From: Lacrimispora algidixylanolytica
GTDB lineage: Bacteria; Bacillota; Clostridia; Lachnospirales; Lachnospiraceae
DNA: 64,000 nucleotides
NCBI RefSeq assembly: GCF_003609635.1
Contig: NZ_MCIA01000034.1
Coordinates: 186,001-250,000, forward strand
Reading direction: 5' to 3'
Shown: positions 15,700 to 24,408 of the stretch, in pieces
Layout of the letters: the number at the start of each line of letters is the position of its first letter
Numbering within the stretch: the first letter of the stretch is position 1
Program-made: the position numbers and the translations under genes
Notes under the pieces: model-generated
What the model was told of the DNA's origin: nothing
Databases searched by the model: none
What the model saw: only the letters and a program-made list of their open reading frames with translations

Positions 15700-16611
15700 T
15701 TATAACAGTACAATCAGAGCAATTGTAATTGCAACGATACTGATGACGATAGACAGAGAGTTAATCGCACTCGCAGTTCCCACATCACCCTTTAATGCTC
15801 CCGTAAAAGCAGGTGCCACAGACGATACAGGACCAAGGCTTACAATAGCAAGAGCCCGGCGTATCTCGATGTCGAAGGGAGCCAAGAAATAAAATGCCAC
15901 GGATACGAGAATTGCTATCAAATACCGGCCACTAAGAATCTGAATAATTTTAGCTAATTTTTCTTTTTCCATACGTATTTCAAATCCAATACCAAGCATC
16001 AATAACGCCAGAAAAGCATTGGCTCCTCCCGCTGTATCAGAAAGGCTGATAATGATAGCAGGCAGCTTAATATTTAATATGCTCAAAATCGTCATAATGA
16101 CATAAGTATCAAAAGGTACAGAGGAAAAAAGTTTTTTTATCATCTTAAGTAGTGAAGGTTTTCCATCTTCACCGATTACCATTCCCGCTAAAGAATAGGT
16201 AAGACCTGTGCACATAACAGAATTGCCTGCATCGAAAAGACTCGTGACTGCAAACCCCACCGGACTTAAGAAGCTTTGGACGAAAGGCATAGTAAAATTA
16301 CCCACATTGTATCCTGACATATTGAGCATTGCAAAGGCTTTGTCTTCTTTTCCCCGTTTTAAGTTCATGACATAACCTGCTACTATGGTCATTATATTAC
16401 ACAAAATTCCGATTATACAGATAAATAACAAAGATGTTTCCATCGTTATCTTGCTAAAATTAGAAATAATGGCTGCCGGAAGGGTAATTTTAATGACGAT
16501 TCTGGAAATTAAATAAAAGTCTTTGGCTTCAAAAAAACCTGCTCTTTTAAGCAGATAGCCAATTATAATAATTGCAACAAACGCAACCGCTTTTGTAATC
16601 ACTGCTGCCAT
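15700..16611 (-). CDS. AEC-family (auxin efflux carrier-like) transporter
   Basis: 303 residues, about ten transmembrane helices in two halves, as in bacterial AEC permeases that move malate, malonate or other organic acids. The start is set at 16611 (MAAVITKA), 8-9 bases after AAAAGG. The longer ORF would begin inside the ilvE terminator. NFTMPFVQSF (about 107-116) is a typical AEC segment with a helix-breaking Pro. Convergent or unrelated to thrS; substrate unknown. Confidence 0.82.
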   Translation of the reverse strand: MAAVITKAVAFVAIIIIGYLLKRAGFFEAKDFYLISRIVIKITLPAAIISNFSKITMETSLLFICIIGILCNIMTIVAGYVMNLKRGKEDKAFAMLNMSGYNVGNFTMPFVQSFLSPVGFAVTSLFDAGNSVMCTGLTYSLAGMVIGEDGKPSLLKMIKKLFSSVPFDTYVIMTILSILNIKLPAIIISLSDTAGGANAFLALLMLGIGFEIRMEKEKLAKIIQILSGRYLIAILVSVAFYFLAPFDIEIRRALAIVSLGPVSSVAPAFTGALKGDVGTASAINSLSIVISIVAITIALIVLL

Positions 16612-16642
16612 ACGTAACATCCTTTTTGCAAGTATTTCCCCA

Positions 16643-16675
16643 AAAGATTCCGGTGGTGCAAAATGCCCCACCGGA
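16643..16675 (-). terminator. Terminator after ilvE
   Basis: TCCGGTGG/CCACCGGA stem followed by ATCTTTT on the - strand. Confidence 0.72.
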
Positions 16676-16690
16676 TAAGTTTTTATGGAT

Positions 16691-17761
16691 TTATTTTACT
16701 TCAACGATCCAGCCTTCTGGTCCGCTTATCTCTCCCAGCTGAATTCCGGTAATGGTATCGTAGAATTTCTGTGTCAGCTCTCCGATTTTACCTCCGCCAA
16801 TTGGCATTCTGTCGTCTCCAAAACGAAGTTCTCCAACTGGTGAAATAACGGCTGCCGTACCCGTTCCAAAACATTCCTCCATGGTACCATTCTTCCCAGC
16901 TTTTACTATTTCATCAACTGAAATTTGTCTTTCCTCAACCGGAATGCCCCACTCTTTGCAGAGAGAAATTACGGAATTTCTAGTTACACCTGGAAGGATG
17001 CTGCCATTTAAATCAGGGGTTACTACCACTCCATTAATCTTAAAAAATATGTTCATGGCTCCAACTTCTTCAATGTATTTGCGGTGAACACCATCTAGCC
17101 AAAGAACCTGAGAATAACCTTCGTCATGAGCTTTTACCTGGGAAGCAAGGGAGGCTACATAGTTTCCACCTGTCTTTGCCTCACCAATTCCGCCCTTTAC
17201 TGCTCTTACATATTCATCTTCAATCCATATTTTAACAGGATTGAGGCCACTTGCGTAATAAGCACCTACGGGAGATAATATGATCATGAACTTATAGGTA
17301 TAGGAAGGTCTAACGCCCAAAAATGGATCGGTAGCGATCACGAATGGTCTGATATAAAGAGAGGTTCCTGGTTTTGTCGGAATCCAATCCTGATCAACAT
17401 TTACCACTGCCTTTAAAGCATCTAGAAATACATCTTCCGGAATTTCTGGAATGCAAAGACGACTGTTGCTTCGGTTGGCACGCTCAATATTTTTATCCGG
17501 GCGAAACAGCAGTACTCTTTCATCTTCTGTCTTATAAGCTTTTAATCCCTCAAACATCTCTTGCCCGTAATGAAAGACCATACAGGACGGCTCCATCTCA
17601 AGCTTATGGTATGGTACAACTCTTGGATCATACCAGCCTTTTCCTACTTCGTAATCCATTTCAAACATGTGATCCGTAAAAATAGTGCCAAATGTTAAAG
17701 GATTGTCATTGCCTGGTTTTTCCTTGGGGCAAGTTGTTTTCTCGATTCTGATATTCTGCAT
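16691..17761 (-). CDS. ilvE: Branched-chain amino acid aminotransferase
   Basis: PLP enzyme for the last step of Val, Leu and Ile synthesis. 356 residues from the ATG at 17761; the longer ORF to 17845 would start inside the -35 element. The PLP lysine is in EAKTGGNYVASL (about 197-208) and the phosphate-binding region around PGVTRNSVISL. GTGTAAVISPVG near the C-terminus is typical of class IV aminotransferases. Own promoter, own terminator; no T-box seen. Confidence 0.95.
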   Translation of the reverse strand: MQNIRIEKTTCPKEKPGNDNPLTFGTIFTDHMFEMDYEVGKGWYDPRVVPYHKLEMEPSCMVFHYGQEMFEGLKAYKTEDERVLLFRPDKNIERANRSNSRLCIPEIPEDVFLDALKAVVNVDQDWIPTKPGTSLYIRPFVIATDPFLGVRPSYTYKFMIILSPVGAYYASGLNPVKIWIEDEYVRAVKGGIGEAKTGGNYVASLASQVKAHDEGYSQVLWLDGVHRKYIEEVGAMNIFFKINGVVVTPDLNGSILPGVTRNSVISLCKEWGIPVEERQISVDEIVKAGKNGTMEECFGTGTAAVISPVGELRFGDDRMPIGGGKIGELTQKFYDTITGIQLGEISGPEGWIVEVK

Positions 17762-17816
17762 GTTACTCTCTTCCTCTCCCTTACCGGCATATCTGTCAGT
17801 TTTATAATTGTTTATC

Positions 17817-17845
17817 ATTATGTTCCAAAAAGCGCAGACTGTCAA
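17817..17845 (-). promoter_or_regulatory. Sigma-A promoter of ilvE
   Basis: TTGACA-N17-CATAAT on the - strand, 55 bases before the ATG. Confidence 0.83.
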
Positions 17846-17919
17846 GGAATTTCAGGGCATATGCTCTATCGAAATGGAATCAAAAGTATAACCCTAAGTT
17901 ATATAAGTCAATCCAGCCC

Positions 17920-19308
17920 CTACAATGATCCAGTTACCGTTTGTTTCTGTTTCATTTTTCTGTCAAGCTCTCTCCAAACAGTAAAAAACATGGTTAAAAA
18001 GCAAGCTCCGCCTCCGATAACATTGGATATTGGCTCGGCCATAAAGACTCCTGAAGTTCCATTGGAAAGAAGTATGGGGAGTAGTATAATTAACGGAGCC
18101 ACAATAATGACTTTTCTAAAAATCGAAAAGAACACCGCTTGCTTGGCTTTGCCTAACGCTACAAATATGGATTGACCAGCAAACTGCAGAGACATAAAAA
18201 AGAAACCAAAGTAATAAATACGCATGGCAGGGACTCCTGCCTGAATCACTTCAGGATCATGATTGAAAATACGGATAAAAAATTCTGGATAGCCATGAAT
18301 CAGCCCCCAGACTGCCGTCGTATAGATAATAGGGATTACCGAAGTAAATACAATGGCCCGTTTGACTCTTCCATATTCCGATGCTCCATAGTTATACCCC
18401 ATCACTGGTTGGGCACTGTTGGTTATTCCCCTGACTGGCATAGAAATAACTTCACGTATGGAATTGATGATGGTCATGACACCTACATATAGATCTCCTC
18501 CATACTGCTGAAGAGATACGTTGTACATGACTTGTACTACGCTATTGGTGACTGCCATTGTAAATCCAGACATACCAAGACTCATTATACTCCTGACCCG
18601 GTACTTATCCAACCGGAAGCAGGAATACTTTAGCTTTAATATTGCTTTCTTCCCTGTTAGAAATCTAACCGTCCAAACAGCAGAAAGAAATTGGGCGATT
18701 ACAGTAGCAAGGGCAGCACCTCTAACCCCCATATCAAGGGTAAAAATAAAGATAGGATCTAAAATGATATTGACAACCGCTCCCATAAGCACTGTCATCA
18801 TTCCGACAGTTCCAAATCCCTGGGAATTAATAAAGCTGTTCATACCAAGACCTACCATAACAAATATAGTTCCCAGAAGATAAATTTCTGCATATTGAGC
18901 CGCATATGGATAAGTAACATCGCTAGCCCCAAACATATAAAGAAGTGGTTTTTTAAAGATCAGGCCAAGTACGGTGAGTATGACACCAAAAGCAAGCATA
19001 AGAACAAAGGAATTTCCCATGATTTTCTCTGCTTCCTCTTCATTTCCTCTTCCCCGTTCAATGGAGCATAGAGGTGCACCACCCATGCCAAACAAATTTG
19101 CAAACGCCATTACAATTGACGTAATAGGAAGGCAAAGTCCCAGGCCAGTCAGTGCCAGTGTTGCATTATCAGGGATTCTCCCTATAAATATTCTGTCTAT
19201 GATGCTGTAAAGAACGTTAATAAGCTGAGCCAATGTCATAGGAATTGCCAATTTCAATATGTTACCAACTATATTTCCTTGTGTAAAATCATTCTTTGAA
19301 TTGCTCAT
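17920..19308 (-). CDS. MATE-family efflux transporter
   Basis: 462 residues with twelve predicted helices in two six-helix bundles. MATE proteins export drugs or metabolites against Na+ or H+. The DinF/NorM type opening (IVGNILKLAIPMTLAQLINV) and GMGGAPLCSIERGRGNEEEA (about 75-94) loop are characteristic. AAAGGCG precedes the ATG. Single gene; substrate unknown. Confidence 0.88.
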   Translation of the reverse strand: MSNSKNDFTQGNIVGNILKLAIPMTLAQLINVLYSIIDRIFIGRIPDNATLALTGLGLCLPITSIVMAFANLFGMGGAPLCSIERGRGNEEEAEKIMGNSFVLMLAFGVILTVLGLIFKKPLLYMFGASDVTYPYAAQYAEIYLLGTIFVMVGLGMNSFINSQGFGTVGMMTVLMGAVVNIILDPIFIFTLDMGVRGAALATVIAQFLSAVWTVRFLTGKKAILKLKYSCFRLDKYRVRSIMSLGMSGFTMAVTNSVVQVMYNVSLQQYGGDLYVGVMTIINSIREVISMPVRGITNSAQPVMGYNYGASEYGRVKRAIVFTSVIPIIYTTAVWGLIHGYPEFFIRIFNHDPEVIQAGVPAMRIYYFGFFFMSLQFAGQSIFVALGKAKQAVFFSIFRKVIIVAPLIILLPILLSNGTSGVFMAEPISNVIGGGACFLTMFFTVWRELDRKMKQKQTVTGSL

Positions 19309-19421
19309 TTGTCGATCGCCTTTCGGGTTACTCTACATACAGCTTTTATTTTCCCTCAATCATATCATTTGAACTTCATTTTTGCATCCAATTTTTCCTT
19401 AATATTTGTTTATATCTAGAA

Positions 19422-19466
19422 GAAAAAAGAGCCCAATTCATTGGCTGAAACGCCATGATTGGACTC
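19422..19466 (-). terminator. Terminator after fucO
   Basis: GAGTCCAAT...ATTGGGCTC hairpin with inner TGGC/GCCA and six T on the - strand. Confidence 0.82.
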
Positions 19467-19540
19467 CTATTTATATTCCTATAAAAGCCTGTGAATAAGT
19501 AGTTCCTTTGGTCCAGGAAAGGCTAAGAACAAACACTTCT

Positions 19541-20689
19541 TTACATGAGTGATTGATAGAGGCTAATGATATCTTCTAGGCTGGCTTCCCTTGGGTTTCC
19601 GGGAGCACAGGCATCTGCCACTGCTGATTCTGCAAGGAATTTAACATCTTCCTCTTTCACGATATCCTTTAGATCAGCAGGAATTCCCACGTCAGAGGAG
19701 AGCTGTCTCACGGCCTCAACTGCTGCATCTCGATACTCCTCGCTGGTCATGCTTTTCGTATGTTTCACTCCCATCGCCTTTGCGATATCCCGGTATTTCT
19801 CACCTGTTTCACTGGCATTAAATGCCATAACCGTTGGCAGCAAAATGGCATTTCCAACACCGTGGGGAGTATCATATACCGCTCCCAGTGCGTGGGCCAT
19901 GGAATGCACAATACCAAGGCCGCAATTGGAAAATCCCATGCCTGTGATGTACTGGCCCAATGCCATTCCTTCTCTGCCCTCAGATGAATTTTCCACGGCA
20001 CCTCTTAAGCTGTTTGCAATCAACTCTACGGCTTTTAAATTAAACATATCTGTAATAGGATTGGCACCCTTTGTAAGATAACCTTCAATCGCATGAGTCA
20101 AAGCATCCATACCAGTCGCTGCAGTTAACCCCTTTGGCATAGTGGCCATCATATCTGGATCTACAACGGCAACTACAGGAATATCATGAGGATCCACACA
20201 TACAAATTTACGTTTTTTCTCTACATCCGTAATAACGTAGTTGATGGTAACTTCCGCTGCAGTACCTGCGGTGGTTGGCACAGCAATCATTGGTACACTT
20301 GGGTTTTTGGTAGGGGCCACTCCCTCCAGACTTCTTACATCGGAAAACTCTGGATTTGCGACGATAATGCCAATTGCTTTTGAAGTATCTATAGAGGAAC
20401 CTCCGCCAATGGCAATAATATAATCGGCTCCTGACTTTTTATATGCTTCCACTCCACTTATCACATTCTCAATGGTGGGATTTGGCTTGATATCAGAAAA
20501 AATTTCATAATCCATTCCGTTGTCTTCCAGAATTTTAGTAACCTTAGAAGTAACATGGAATTTAATTAAATCTGGATCAGAAGAAACAAATGCTTTTTTA
20601 AAACCTCTTTTTTTCACCTCTCCTGGGATCTCCAAAATAGCCCCGGCACCGTGATAGGATGTCTCATTTAATACAATTCTGCTTACCAT
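19541..20689 (-). CDS. fucO: Lactaldehyde reductase, iron-containing alcohol dehydrogenase
   Basis: 382 residues, group III Fe-dependent dehydrogenase. Close to E. coli FucO throughout, for example in TTAGTAAEVTINYVITD and KFVCVDPHDIP. Reduces lactaldehyde to 1,2-propanediol in fucose or rhamnose fermentation. NAD site GGGSSID near 98-104; metal ligands in ATGMDALTHAIEGY and the His-rich GIVHSMAHALGAVYDTPHG. Nearest regulator is the TetR gene upstream, with a 58-bp palindrome between them. No other fucose gene is in the window. Confidence 0.9.
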   Translation of the reverse strand: MVSRIVLNETSYHGAGAILEIPGEVKKRGFKKAFVSSDPDLIKFHVTSKVTKILEDNGMDYEIFSDIKPNPTIENVISGVEAYKKSGADYIIAIGGGSSIDTSKAIGIIVANPEFSDVRSLEGVAPTKNPSVPMIAVPTTAGTAAEVTINYVITDVEKKRKFVCVDPHDIPVVAVVDPDMMATMPKGLTAATGMDALTHAIEGYLTKGANPITDMFNLKAVELIANSLRGAVENSSEGREGMALGQYITGMGFSNCGLGIVHSMAHALGAVYDTPHGVGNAILLPTVMAFNASETGEKYRDIAKAMGVKHTKSMTSEEYRDAAVEAVRQLSSDVGIPADLKDIVKEEDVKFLAESAVADACAPGNPREASLEDIISLYQSLM

Positions 20690-20771
20690 GATTATCTCTC
20701 CTTTTTACTGTTTTCCCTTTACAAACGTCTAGTATTTCTGTTATTATTTTAACAAAATATGGCAAAAAAAT

Positions 20772-20829
20772 AAAGTTACAATCCTGATATAATGTAACAT
20801 ATGTTACATTATATCAGGATTGTAACTTT
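20772..20829. repeat. 58-bp perfect palindrome between tetR and fucO
   Basis: Both halves of 29 bp are exactly complementary with no loop. The core TGTAACATATGTTACA looks like a TetR-family operator. On the - strand it is followed by a T-rich run (TTTATTTTTTT), so it can also terminate the TetR transcript. It lies 82 bp upstream of the fucO start, in the fucO promoter region. Confidence 0.92.
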
Positions 20830-20852
20830 TCTTCTGTCTATTATTCCAATAA

Positions 20853-21422
20853 TTATACTAGCCCCGCTTCGGCAAATACAGTTTTTAGTCCGGGAGGCAT
20901 AGCCTCAGTTAAGCTCTGTGCCATCTCTCTTGGAGTTTGCTTCATGCCAGATAAAACCCATTTAACCGTCATATAAACGGATCCCTGGCAGTACATCTCT
21001 AAAAGAAATTGTATGTCTTTGGAAAGGGGTTCCTTCCTTTTTCGAGTCACAAGCTCTGTATAAAAGCTCATAATCAGCTCAAAATCATGTTCCTTTAAAG
21101 AATTATAATCATCAGAACGAAATGCCTCTGTAAAGAAAATTTGTTCTTTTTTGATGAACTCAAATTTCTCACATAGACTTTGACACACCGTCTTATCTAC
21201 CCCGATTTGGGCAAAGGATTCTAAAACTAGCTTATCAAAATACCAGTTTATCAGATCATACTTGTCCTTAAAATTCCGATAAAATGTTTGCCTAGTCATC
21301 CCACATCCGTCAACAATGTTTTGGACCGTGATTTTATCCACATGTCTTGTTTTCATGCACTCCTTTACAGAATCTGCCAGACGATATTTGGTTTTCTCTG
21401 TTTTATTATGATTCTCTGCCAT
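20853..21422 (-). CDS. TetR-family transcriptional regulator
   Basis: 189 residues. N-terminal helix-turn-helix (ITVQNIVDGCGMTRQTFYRN, about 31-50) followed by FKDKYDLINWYF, a pattern of the DhaS-like TetR group with a TetR_C_8-type ligand domain. Start set at the ATG at 21422; a GTG 21 bases earlier is also possible. Probably controls fucO and/or itself through the palindrome downstream; ligand unknown. Confidence 0.85.
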   Translation of the reverse strand: MAENHNKTEKTKYRLADSVKECMKTRHVDKITVQNIVDGCGMTRQTFYRNFKDKYDLINWYFDKLVLESFAQIGVDKTVCQSLCEKFEFIKKEQIFFTEAFRSDDYNSLKEHDFELIMSFYTELVTRKRKEPLSKDIQFLLEMYCQGSVYMTVKWVLSGMKQTPREMAQSLTEAMPPGLKTVFAEAGLV

Positions 21423-21517
21423 ACTTCGACCCAGCCCTCTCACTATTATGGTTTATTTTACCATAAATTTGGCAGTATGGAAATACAAACCTAGATACAA
21501 TGCCGGATAAAATCCAG

Positions 21518-22207
21518 TTAACCTACATTTTCTTTTCCTTCTACAAACATGAGCAGAAACGCGACAATCAACAAGCCACTAGAAAACCAGATGGTTTTTT
21601 CAGCAAAAAACGGAGTCAAATAACAACCAGCCGCCGCTCCTATGGCAAAGAATAAAATAATTCCATAATAATGGATACTTTTTTCCAGACTTTCTTTGTC
21701 CTTTGTTTGGCGGTAATGGTAAAGCATCTCCGTAGCACTTCTTAAATTTCCGATGCACATGGTGCTTGCATAAGCATTTCCTTTGATCTTTCGAAAGGTC
21801 TGTACCTGCATGGCGCAGACAAAGGAAATGGTAATATTGGCGACTGTATCCATAGAATGAGGAAAAAAACCTACAGAAAACAGCATCAGTATCTCGATTA
21901 ATATAACCACCTGCCTCCAGTGAATGTGTTTATATTCTTTAAAAAGCCCGCGTATTGTTTCTGAAACATAGATTCCGGTCACAAAGGCCAGAACTGGTAA
22001 CAGATACCGAAAGGCCGTGTTCCAGTCCCCATCCATGATATGATATCCCATGATCACAATATTTCCAGTTTGTGCATTGGCAAAGACCTTATCTCGGAAA
22101 TAATATGTGTAGGCATCCTGAAAGCCACCGGAAAGCGTAAGAAGTAATGCGGTAGGCACCGACTCTGACACTTGTCCCCTAACCCATTCTTTTATCATTT
22201 GTATCAC
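21518..22207 (-). CDS. YoaK/DUF1275-family membrane protein
   Basis: 229 residues, about six helices. GGFQDAYTYYF (about 27-37) and FANAQTGNIVIMGYH (about 42-56) are the family signature. No biochemical role is established. Single gene, divergent from the MATE gene at 22383, sharing a 175-bp intergenic region. Confidence 0.85.
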   Translation of the reverse strand: MIQMIKEWVRGQVSESVPTALLLTLSGGFQDAYTYYFRDKVFANAQTGNIVIMGYHIMDGDWNTAFRYLLPVLAFVTGIYVSETIRGLFKEYKHIHWRQVVILIEILMLFSVGFFPHSMDTVANITISFVCAMQVQTFRKIKGNAYASTMCIGNLRSATEMLYHYRQTKDKESLEKSIHYYGIILFFAIGAAAGCYLTPFFAEKTIWFSSGLLIVAFLLMFVEGKENVG

Positions 22208-22382
22208 CAGCCTTTCAGTAGTTTAATATACCACACTTCTTATTTAATGGGAACTTGGAATTCCAAAATGACAAATTTCCTGTAGTTCTGATCAAATATG
22301 GCATTTTATTCGTATCTTTTACTACTTATATGATTTATGCTTATTTACACATAAGATTAGATTGTACAAAAGGAGAAAAAAC

Positions 22383-23813
22383 ATGTCACCCAAAGCAACT
22401 TTATCCGCCAAGGATGAAAAATTCCGTCATTTTGCATTAAACGATAACATATGGAAAGTCGTCCTTTACGTGGGTGCCCCTCTGGCCTTATATCAGAGCC
22501 TAAACCAGCTTTTTAAAATATTTGACGCTATGATGGCAGCTCATATCAGTGCAACTTCTGTTTCAGCGGTTGCCTACTTATCCCAAATTAACATGACCTT
22601 ATCTGCTTTAGGAGGCGGCCTAGCCATTGGTTCCAGTCTAAAGATCAGCGAGGCATATGGAGCCGGAGATTTTGAACTAGTGAAAAAACGGGTTAGTAGT
22701 CTGTTTGCCATGTGCGGCATACTAGGCGCAGTCATCTTGCTGATCCTTATTCCTGCCGCCCCTCAGTTTCTTAAGCTTGCTCGCACCCCTGAGAGTTTTA
22801 TTTCAGAAGGAACTCAGTATTTTCGCTTGGAACTGGTTGGCATGGTAATCAGTTTTTTTAACAATGTCTACATGTCGATTGAACGGGCCAGAGGAAATTC
22901 CAAAAGAATCTTGCAACTTAACATGGGCGTTATTGCCGTTAAGCTGTCCTTGACCGCATTGTTTGTATACGTATTGCATGGGGGAATTAATATGATTTCT
23001 ATCGCAACTATTATATCCCAATGCCTTCTTCTGGCAGCAGCCATCGTGAATCTGAATCAGAAGGATAATGCCTTTGGATTTTCTATTCGCAGCATCAGTT
23101 TAAAAGCTGTCGTTACAAAGCCCATGATTGTCCTTTCCATTCCGGTTATGATAGAAAAAGTGGCTTTCTCTTTTGGAAAGGTTATCATAAATTCTATGAG
23201 CACGATATATAATGCCTTAACAGTAGGTGCCCTGGGGATATCCAACAACATCGGCGGCATTACCACTATGCCTCAGATGGGATTTCAGGAAGGAGGTTCT
23301 GCCATCATCAGCCAGAGCATGGGCGCAGGAAAACCAAAACGTGCAATTAAGGCCTTTGGCTGTATCTTGCTCATTAATATTATGCTTGGCGCTGTACTCA
23401 TGTCCTTATCTTTATTGTTTCTAAAGCAGATCAGCGGATTGTTTGCAGGAGATGACGTGGAATTTGGTAACATGATAGCTTCCATCTACCGCTATGAAGC
23501 ATACGGTGCCATTCCTCTTGGGATTAACTCTTCCGTACTCGCCCTTTTGTATGGATTTGGAAAAACTAAAATCACTCTTACTATCAACTTCTGCCGAGTA
23601 TTTATATTCCGAGTCCCCATTCTCTGGCTTTTACAAAATTTTACGAACCTTGGAAGCGTTAGCTTAGGAATTGTTATGGCAATCAGCAATACCGCTACCG
23701 GTTTAATGGCTCTTATCATCGGTATTATAGAGATACGCAGGATCTGTCGGCAATATCAAATATCCTTTTCTCGATTTCCTTTAAATAGAGAAACAATATT
23801 TCAAAATAAATGA
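22383..23813 (+). CDS. MATE-family efflux transporter
   Basis: 476 residues, twelve helices. Start at the ATG 22383 with AAAGGAG 7 bases before; a TTG 21 bases earlier overlaps that site. Differs clearly in sequence from the other MATE protein at 17920-19308, so not a local duplication. Substrate unknown. Ends at a strong terminator shared with nrdG. Confidence 0.87.
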   Translation: MSPKATLSAKDEKFRHFALNDNIWKVVLYVGAPLALYQSLNQLFKIFDAMMAAHISATSVSAVAYLSQINMTLSALGGGLAIGSSLKISEAYGAGDFELVKKRVSSLFAMCGILGAVILLILIPAAPQFLKLARTPESFISEGTQYFRLELVGMVISFFNNVYMSIERARGNSKRILQLNMGVIAVKLSLTALFVYVLHGGINMISIATIISQCLLLAAAIVNLNQKDNAFGFSIRSISLKAVVTKPMIVLSIPVMIEKVAFSFGKVIINSMSTIYNALTVGALGISNNIGGITTMPQMGFQEGGSAIISQSMGAGKPKRAIKAFGCILLINIMLGAVLMSLSLLFLKQISGLFAGDDVEFGNMIASIYRYEAYGAIPLGINSSVLALLYGFGKTKITLTINFCRVFIFRVPILWLLQNFTNLGSVSLGIVMAISNTATGLMALIIGIIEIRRICRQYQISFSRFPLNRETIFQNK

Positions 23814-23826
23814 CTTTATAACTTAT

Positions 23827-23881
23827 AAAAAGCAGGACGTACTTCCTGGCCTTCTGGCCCTCGGTAGCACGTCCTGCTTTT
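23827..23881. terminator. Bidirectional terminator between MATE and nrdG
   Basis: AAAAAGCAGGACGT (23827-23840) and ACGTCCTGCTTT (23869-23880) around an imperfect GGCC-rich loop. Confidence 0.87.
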
Positions 23882-24398
23882 ATTCCCACAACACTATTTC
23901 CCCCAATGAAAGGGATTCTGAAACTTTGATTATTCTTTGATTGGATGATCCTTTAAAGCGTAGCTTTAAATCTTTATTCTCCAGTTGGAATTTCCCGTCT
24001 ACCATGACATCAAAACAAGAAAGCAGTCTATTTGTCTCTGGCAGACGTAAATTCATATCCCCTGTGATATCCCTATCAAAATCATACCCAGTATAACACC
24101 AGATGGTCTTTTCCGGAAAACGTTTTTTTATCTTTTCCACAAGGGGTACAAGGGCCTTTTGGTTTTCTGGATGCATAGGCTCTCCTCCCAAAAGAGTGAA
24201 ACCTGTAATATAGGTGTGATCCAGATATCCAAGTATGGTTTCTATGGTCTCGTCTGTAAATTCCTGACCATATTGAAAGTCCCATGCCTCTGCATTAAAG
24301 CAGCCCTCACAGTAGTGGGTACAGCCGCTTACGAACAAAGAAACTCTTATTCCCGGTCCGTTAGCCACATCCGTAGGTTTTATGGTGGCGTATTTCAT
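23880..24398 (-). CDS. nrdG: Anaerobic ribonucleotide reductase activating protein
   Basis: 172-residue radical SAM enzyme that installs the glycyl radical in NrdD. The 4Fe-4S cysteines are Cys26, Cys30 and Cys33 in CTHYCEGC, and GGEP follows in the SAM-binding strand (LLGGEPMHPEN). Ten bases after nrdD, so the two are made together. Confidence 0.96.
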   Translation of the reverse strand: MKYATIKPTDVANGPGIRVSLFVSGCTHYCEGCFNAEAWDFQYGQEFTDETIETILGYLDHTYITGFTLLGGEPMHPENQKALVPLVEKIKKRFPEKTIWCYTGYDFDRDITGDMNLRLPETNRLLSCFDVMVDGKFQLENKDLKLRFKGSSNQRIIKVSESLSLGEIVLWE

Positions 24399-24408
24399 AA
24401 CCTACCTC

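Noticed and set aside
15700-16671. Longer start of the AEC carrier at 16671
   Set aside because: Lies inside the ilvE terminator hairpin and lacks a ribosome binding site.
19566-20081. 171-codon ORF antisense to fucO
   Set aside because: Complete overlap with a well-supported conserved gene and no start signals.
17920-23813. Two MATE genes as a local duplication
   Set aside because: The two proteins differ clearly and are separated by unrelated genes.
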